The position numbers were made by a program, and so were the translations under genes. From Latrodectus hesperus (taxonomy: Eukaryota > Arthropoda > Arachnida > Araneae > Theridiidae): 64,000 nucleotides of DNA. The DNA lies in assembly GCA_037975125.1 (NCBI GenBank), contig CM075853.1, forward strand, positions 29,754,795 to 29,818,794, in the 5' to 3' direction. Every line of letters starts with the position of its first letter. Positions within the stretch are counted from its first letter, which is position 1. This document shows, one piece after another, positions 59,833 to 64,000 of this stretch. The notes beneath the pieces are model-generated. The model was not told the origin of the DNA, made no database searches, and worked only from the letters and a program-made list of their open reading frames with translations.

Positions 59833-60023
59833 ATCGTCGGCATGTGCGAGTTCCCGAATGACGACTTCGCATACCCGCTTGATATTTTATAAGTTTCCTA
59901 CGCTGAATATCTGGCGACCGGCGTTCTGTGATTGGTTTCTTGACTCTGTCACATGCAAATTTATTGCGTGCGCCCAGATCGTGTTTTATTGGCCGGTTTT
60001 CAAAACTCTTTTTTGTGTTTGCA

Positions 60024-60299
60024 GAACACGTCCGTTTTTAGACATATCGGTACCGTTTCAACGCTATTTAGGGTTTTCGCATGTGCTGAACATTTTGCGA
60101 TGGTAAAAAGTAGGCGTGCCATTCGAAAATTTCGAGTTTCTGTCACTATAACTGTAACCGCGAGGGCCACTGTGTTGCCATTCACAGAATCTCGAGCGCA
60201 TATCTCAAAAGAACTATATTTGAAGTATCATCTTGATCGGTTAAATAGAATGGACGCTAGAAGTGCAGATGTTGGCAAAGTTTTTTTATAATCACCCTG
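60024..60299 (-). repeat. right terminal inverted repeat of the DD41D element
   Basis: Inverted partner of 58,370-58,645. It lies about 190 bp upstream of the transposase start, so transposase promoter and binding sites should lie in or next to it. Open frames across it are mirror images of those in the left repeat. Confidence 0.9.
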
Positions 60300-60301
60300 T
60301 A

Positions 60302-63300
60302 TATATATATACATGTAAGATGAACAGATTAATATGGAAATAAATGTAATTATTAATATTGTAGAAAAAGCAAAAATACTTATCATAAATGGAATATCTT
60401 AATCATACTTTTCAATTTTTTAAGGGAAAACAATGAATAATAAAATGTCCGTGCTAGATTATTTGCAAAAAAGTCAGGATGATCCTTACTAATGTTAATG
60501 ATAAATTAATATGTAATAATTAAACTATATCTAATTAATTTTTTTTAAATTGCCAAAATTTTAATCTGAACTTATATGTTTCTTTAATGAACAAATGAAA
60601 CGTGAATATTCAAAATATGTTTTTAATTTTATCAAACATGTGGAAAATTTTAAATAAGTTTTTAAATTTTTAATGGATTCTCTCATTTAAAATTTTAAAT
60701 ATGTCATGTAGCGAATGCGTAATTCATAGAATTCTCATTAATAATTATTTTAATTAAGAATAAAATTTAATTCTCATTATAATAATTATTTTAATTATGA
60801 ATTAAATAATTTGAAAGTAATGTATACTGTTCAAATAAATAAATTTTTATTTAGAACATTTTTCTTATTGGCGCACACACACATATGTATTCATTCTTTA
60901 TATTTAACCAACTATTTTTGAAATTTATAATTAATTTAGAAAATATCAAAATATATCGTAATGATAATCTGGTATAGTTAATTAAGTGTAGTTTTATAAT
61001 ATAAATATAGCAATGATGAATAAAAAAGCTAGAATGATTAAAATTTCAAAAGCTGAAGTTTATTAGGATATTTACTTTATCCATCACAAATAGTCGTGAT
61101 AGAATCTTCAATGAAACATTTTTCATACTTTCAGCACATATGCTTTTTCTTAGTTTTATGATAAAGTTCTTTTTATCGGCATTTTATCACTAAGCCTAAC
61201 CAAACTCTGACCACCCTTCTCAAAATGATGCTTTTTTAACACATTATGATTGTATTAAAATTCCATCACAGTTTACACAAACACAGAAAGATGATGTTTT
61301 TGTCTCATTTTTAGGAATCGTTTTGTTGCATGCTAATGCAAAGTTCTCATTCAATATACATTCAAGCCGAATGGCATTCTATAAGTAATAGAGAACTAGA
61401 AATTTATGTATATTCAACTGCACTTCTTTATGTCTTTCTAGACGTAATTTTTTGGCAAACTTAAATCTTTTCTCTTCTACTTCTAGTTAAATATAGAATT
61501 TTTTTGTTAAATTCTCGCTTCTACTTTTCTTAACTATCTTGTCACTAAAAGTTTTTTTATACTTTATGTAACAATTATATAAAGAAAAAATTTATGTTAT
61601 ATTTTTATTGAAATGTAGACACCAGTAAGAAATTTCTGTAGGTTACATTTTAAAAATAAAACAGTGAATATTTAGTATGATATTTATTTCAATATAATTT
61701 TAACAACTTAAATAAACAATAAAAGGAATTGGTTTTCACTTAAACTAAACAAATAAACAAACATATTTCAATGTATAAAATTTAATAAATAATGGCAATG
61801 ATTGTTTAACTCATCAGAATTAAATAGTTGTGAACATCACAATAGCCTAATTAAAAGACTAATAATTACTTTTATTCACTCAAAAAATCACACACAAAAA
61901 AAACTAAGAAACATTAACAAATACACAGCCTAAGAGAGGAATAAAATAGTACATTAAAGTTTTGAGTTCTATACTTATTGAGATTAACAATTTAAGAACA
62001 ATATTTTAATGCTCGCGTTCATTTAAAATTGCATTAAACAGCATGTTTCGAAACAAATTACATTAAATTAAAGAATAAAAAGTGTTTTTCATTCTTTAAT
62101 TATACATTTTATATAGAATGTAGTTTCGTATTTAATGAAACTTCATCTTATCAATTACGAAACTATTTTTAGTATTGTAAAATAATATATTTCTTTGTCT
62201 ACTTGATATATCGCCAATTTAAGAAATTATTCAGCCAAATATGGAGAGTTCAACTTCAGCCTATATACTATATTTGTTTATACGGCTTATACATCGTATT
62301 GAGATTAAGTTTTAAATTACTTCGATGCAAGCTAAAATACTTTAATGTATGTGTTTAGGGAATCAAATATTCAAAATAATAATAATAATCTCTAATTCAA
62401 AGACAAAAATGTTTCAGCGAAAAAACTCTTAAAGCTTTCATGTAAGGTTTGCTTTCTAACAAGACATGAAAATTCTACTGATTCATATGGAGTTTAATTT
62501 ATGGCTATCATGGAGAATGGAAGAATGCCAAGATATTTATTTATGATATAAAATCACTCGTTTGGTGATATTTGGTGACAAAATTGAGACTTAGATTAGA
62601 CCTTTAAAAAGCTTCTTCGCTCAAAATATGGGCACATAAGGTACGATACACTGAATGCTTTGTTACAAAGCAGTGCCTTAACTGTAGCATTTGAAAGGCT
62701 GGTTCTGTAAATGGTTTCAGTGCAATGTCTTACATAAATGAAGTGCTTAAAAGTATTTATGAGTTATAGTTGTTTTGCTGACCAGTAAAATGAGTTTATC
62801 TATTCAGTGCAAATGCTTATTCTAAGTTAGCGAATACAATGGAATGAGTTAACCTGTGGTTTGAGTACCCATTTCTTGCCAAATGGGCGATAGACGCGCC
62901 AAGCGTGGTAACCCTGCCTATCTCATCCTAAATCCACTCTTTGTGGCGCAACAATTCTTTTGTTTCAGTATTCCTATCAGTCGCTAATTATTTTGATTTT
63001 GAAATAACCGTAGAATTTGATGCAATACATTTTATTACCGTTGAATTTGCCCTGGAGGTAGTACGTGAATTATTTATTTATTTATTTGTTTCTGAGTATT
63101 TTTATTTATTAATTTTTAAAAATATGATAATTTTTCTCCATATTGTAGTGTATTTTTTGTTGTACAATTTGTAAAACCATTGTTTTAGTTTTCGTTGCCA
63201 TACCAACAATTAAATTCGTTAGAAACACAGATTTCGGTTCGTCGACATAGAAACGACTTTTTTGCGTAGTGTCTCTCGGACCATTTAAATCAGCGAGACA

Positions 63301-63406
63301 ACACGAAAAAACGCGCTAGTTGGCGACGACTTTTTGAAAAGGCGCCAAGCAGGGGACCCAAAGCACATTTTCAGCAAGGAATGTAACAACATCATTCACA
63401 CATTGT
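60302..63406. other. AT-rich intergenic region
   Basis: No gene was recognised up to the 3' end of the minus-strand gene at the window edge. A GC-richer patch near 62,855-62,950 (CTTGCCAAATGGGCGATAGACGCGCCAAGC region) and another at 63,215-63,370 (CGACGACTTTTTGAAAAGGCGCCAAGC region) stand out, share GCGCCAAGC, and may be old repeat pieces. Confidence 0.45.
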
Positions 63407-63412
63407 TTTATT
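63407..63412 (-). other. poly(A) signal AATAAA for the terminal-exon gene
   Basis: Minus-strand AATAAA 82 nt downstream of the TAA stop of the exon at 63,494-63,647. The position is right for a short 3' UTR and supports the exon being real. Confidence 0.5.
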
Positions 63413-63493
63413 ATTTTGAAAATAAATCTGAATGCGGATTTTTAGGAATAATATGAAATTTGAACAATCACCTTTTCTCTCGCTTTTTGGGTT

Positions 63494-63647
63494 TTAAAGA
63501 TAATCTCCTTCCAAATCGAACTCTCTATTTCCTCCAAATTCTCTCTCCTTCATGAAATCCTTCTCTTCGGCCGTTTTCGAAGCTTCCTTCAGGTATTTCA
63601 GAAGGATTTCAGCAGCTGCTTTGTCTGTATTCATCACACTGTTATCA
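63494..63647 (-). CDS. 3'-terminal exon of an unidentified gene (partial)
   Basis: After an acceptor reading ACCCATTTCAG, the minus strand is open in one frame to TAA (63,494-63,496). The first base completes a split codon, so the upstream exon must end in phase 2; it lies at or beyond the window edge. The 50 residues are highly charged and helical: DNSVMNTDKAAAEILLKYLK, EASKTAEEKDFMKEREF, then GGNREFDLEGDYL. Codon composition is far less AT-rich than the flanks, and an AATAAA follows 82 nt after the stop. I do not recognise the protein: no catalytic motif, no Cys. A secreted-peptide precursor, an assembly factor or another small acidic protein are all possible. A possible donor (AAAG/GTATCT) at about 63,976 could mark the preceding exon. 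Confidence 0.6.
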
Positions 63648-64000
63648 CTGAAATGGGTAATAATACTAACATTTCATTTCAACTGTTTCCCACCATATGC
63701 ATACAGTATTCAATATCAGCAGGAAACATTATAGAGCAAATTTCAATTCATGTTATGTATACTTTATAATAAGAATCACTTTGAATATAAGTGAAGGACA
63801 TTTACTGCAACTCAAATTTCTCATATATAATAGTTTATTTTCTAAACTTTAATTTTTCCGTTAGGCAAAACTAAGTTTTGTTGTTATACTTCGTTTAAGG
63901 TTTAAAATGAAAAGTTGTAAAGATTCATCTGAACAATTAAATTCGCGAGCGAAATGAAATATTAAAATTGAGATACCTTTGCTTTCCTTGTAAATTTTTT
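63648..64000. other. intron of the terminal-exon gene, window edge
   Basis: AT-rich sequence upstream of the terminal exon. A donor-like CAAAG/GTATCT on the minus strand near 63,976 would leave the phase needed by the terminal exon, but only about 25 bp of that putative exon is inside the window, too little to test. Confidence 0.35.

Larger units (their letters stand above)
58370..60299 (-). mobile_element. intact DD41D mariner-type DNA transposon with ~270-bp inverted repeats
   Basis: A 1930-bp element bounded by CAGGGTGATTATAAAAAAAC at both ends in inverted orientation. The terminal inverted repeats run inward to about 58,645 and 60,024. Over the outer ~260 bp I saw only one substitution (CAAGTATAG against CAAATATAG) and one single-base gap. 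TA flanks both sides, and the element sits within a TA microsatellite (58,341-58,369 on the left, 60,300-60,311 on the right). The single gene inside is full length. Intact ends, near-identical repeats and an open transposase point to a recent, possibly still active insertion. Confidence 0.96.

Noticed and set aside
58641..60291. Several ORFs on the plus strand, and one on each inverted repeat
   Set aside because: They are antisense shadows of the intact transposase or mirror images within the inverted repeats.

Overview
The window is strongly AT-rich eukaryotic DNA: spliced genes with GT-AG introns of up to 5.7 kb, long (TA)n/(CA)n microsatellites, tRNA-derived SINEs, and relics of Tc1/mariner transposons and Jockey/CR1-like LINEs. 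This composition and repeat set fit an arthropod, most likely a spider or other arachnid. The lineage is an inference from sequence style, not from a marker gene.

Left third (1-20 kb). A minus-strand gene for a DEG/ENaC-type sodium channel lies between about 8.7 and 2.3 kb. Four exons are readable: the N-terminus with TM1 and the FPAFTVCN motif, a Cys-containing exon, and two extracellular-domain exons. At least one exon between them, and the C-terminal half, were not found. Its introns carry a Tc1 fragment and a full-length tRNA-derived SINE with a 13-bp target duplication. A complete but decayed 1408-bp Tc1 element (DD34E, 29-bp terminal inverted repeats, TA duplication) lies at 14.75-16.16 kb. 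Just beyond it is an odd cluster of CG-containing palindromes and short repeats.

Centre (20-41 kb). Two housekeeping-type genes are arranged head to head. A single-exon selenocysteine lyase (minus, 22.2-23.4 kb) and a seven-exon TATA-box-binding-protein gene (plus, 23.9-41.0 kb) are separated by about 520 bp, probably a shared promoter that also contains a 50-codon ORF. The TBP reads through all six introns to a 239-residue protein. All four DNA-kinking phenylalanines and the TFIIA and TFIIB contact residues are kept, but the core is otherwise unusually divergent and the N-terminal extension is short. It looks more like a TBP paralogue (TRF-like) than the ordinary, very conserved animal TBP. 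Its introns hold SINEs, a deleted mariner and a degenerate coiled-coil-encoding remnant.

Right third (41-64 kb). This part is mostly gene-poor: LINE and Tc1 fragments, a tRNA-His-like sequence, two inverted copies of a possibly 5S-derived SINE, a perfect 81-bp foldback with a 4-nt loop (50.34-50.51 kb), a 226-bp tandem duplication, several microsatellites, and an apparently young, intact DD41D mariner-type transposon with about 270-bp inverted repeats inserted in a TA microsatellite (58.37-60.30 kb). The last 0.5 kb contains the 3'-terminal exon of an unidentified minus-strand gene that continues beyond the window.

No bacterial-style operon, CRISPR array or viral gene was seen.
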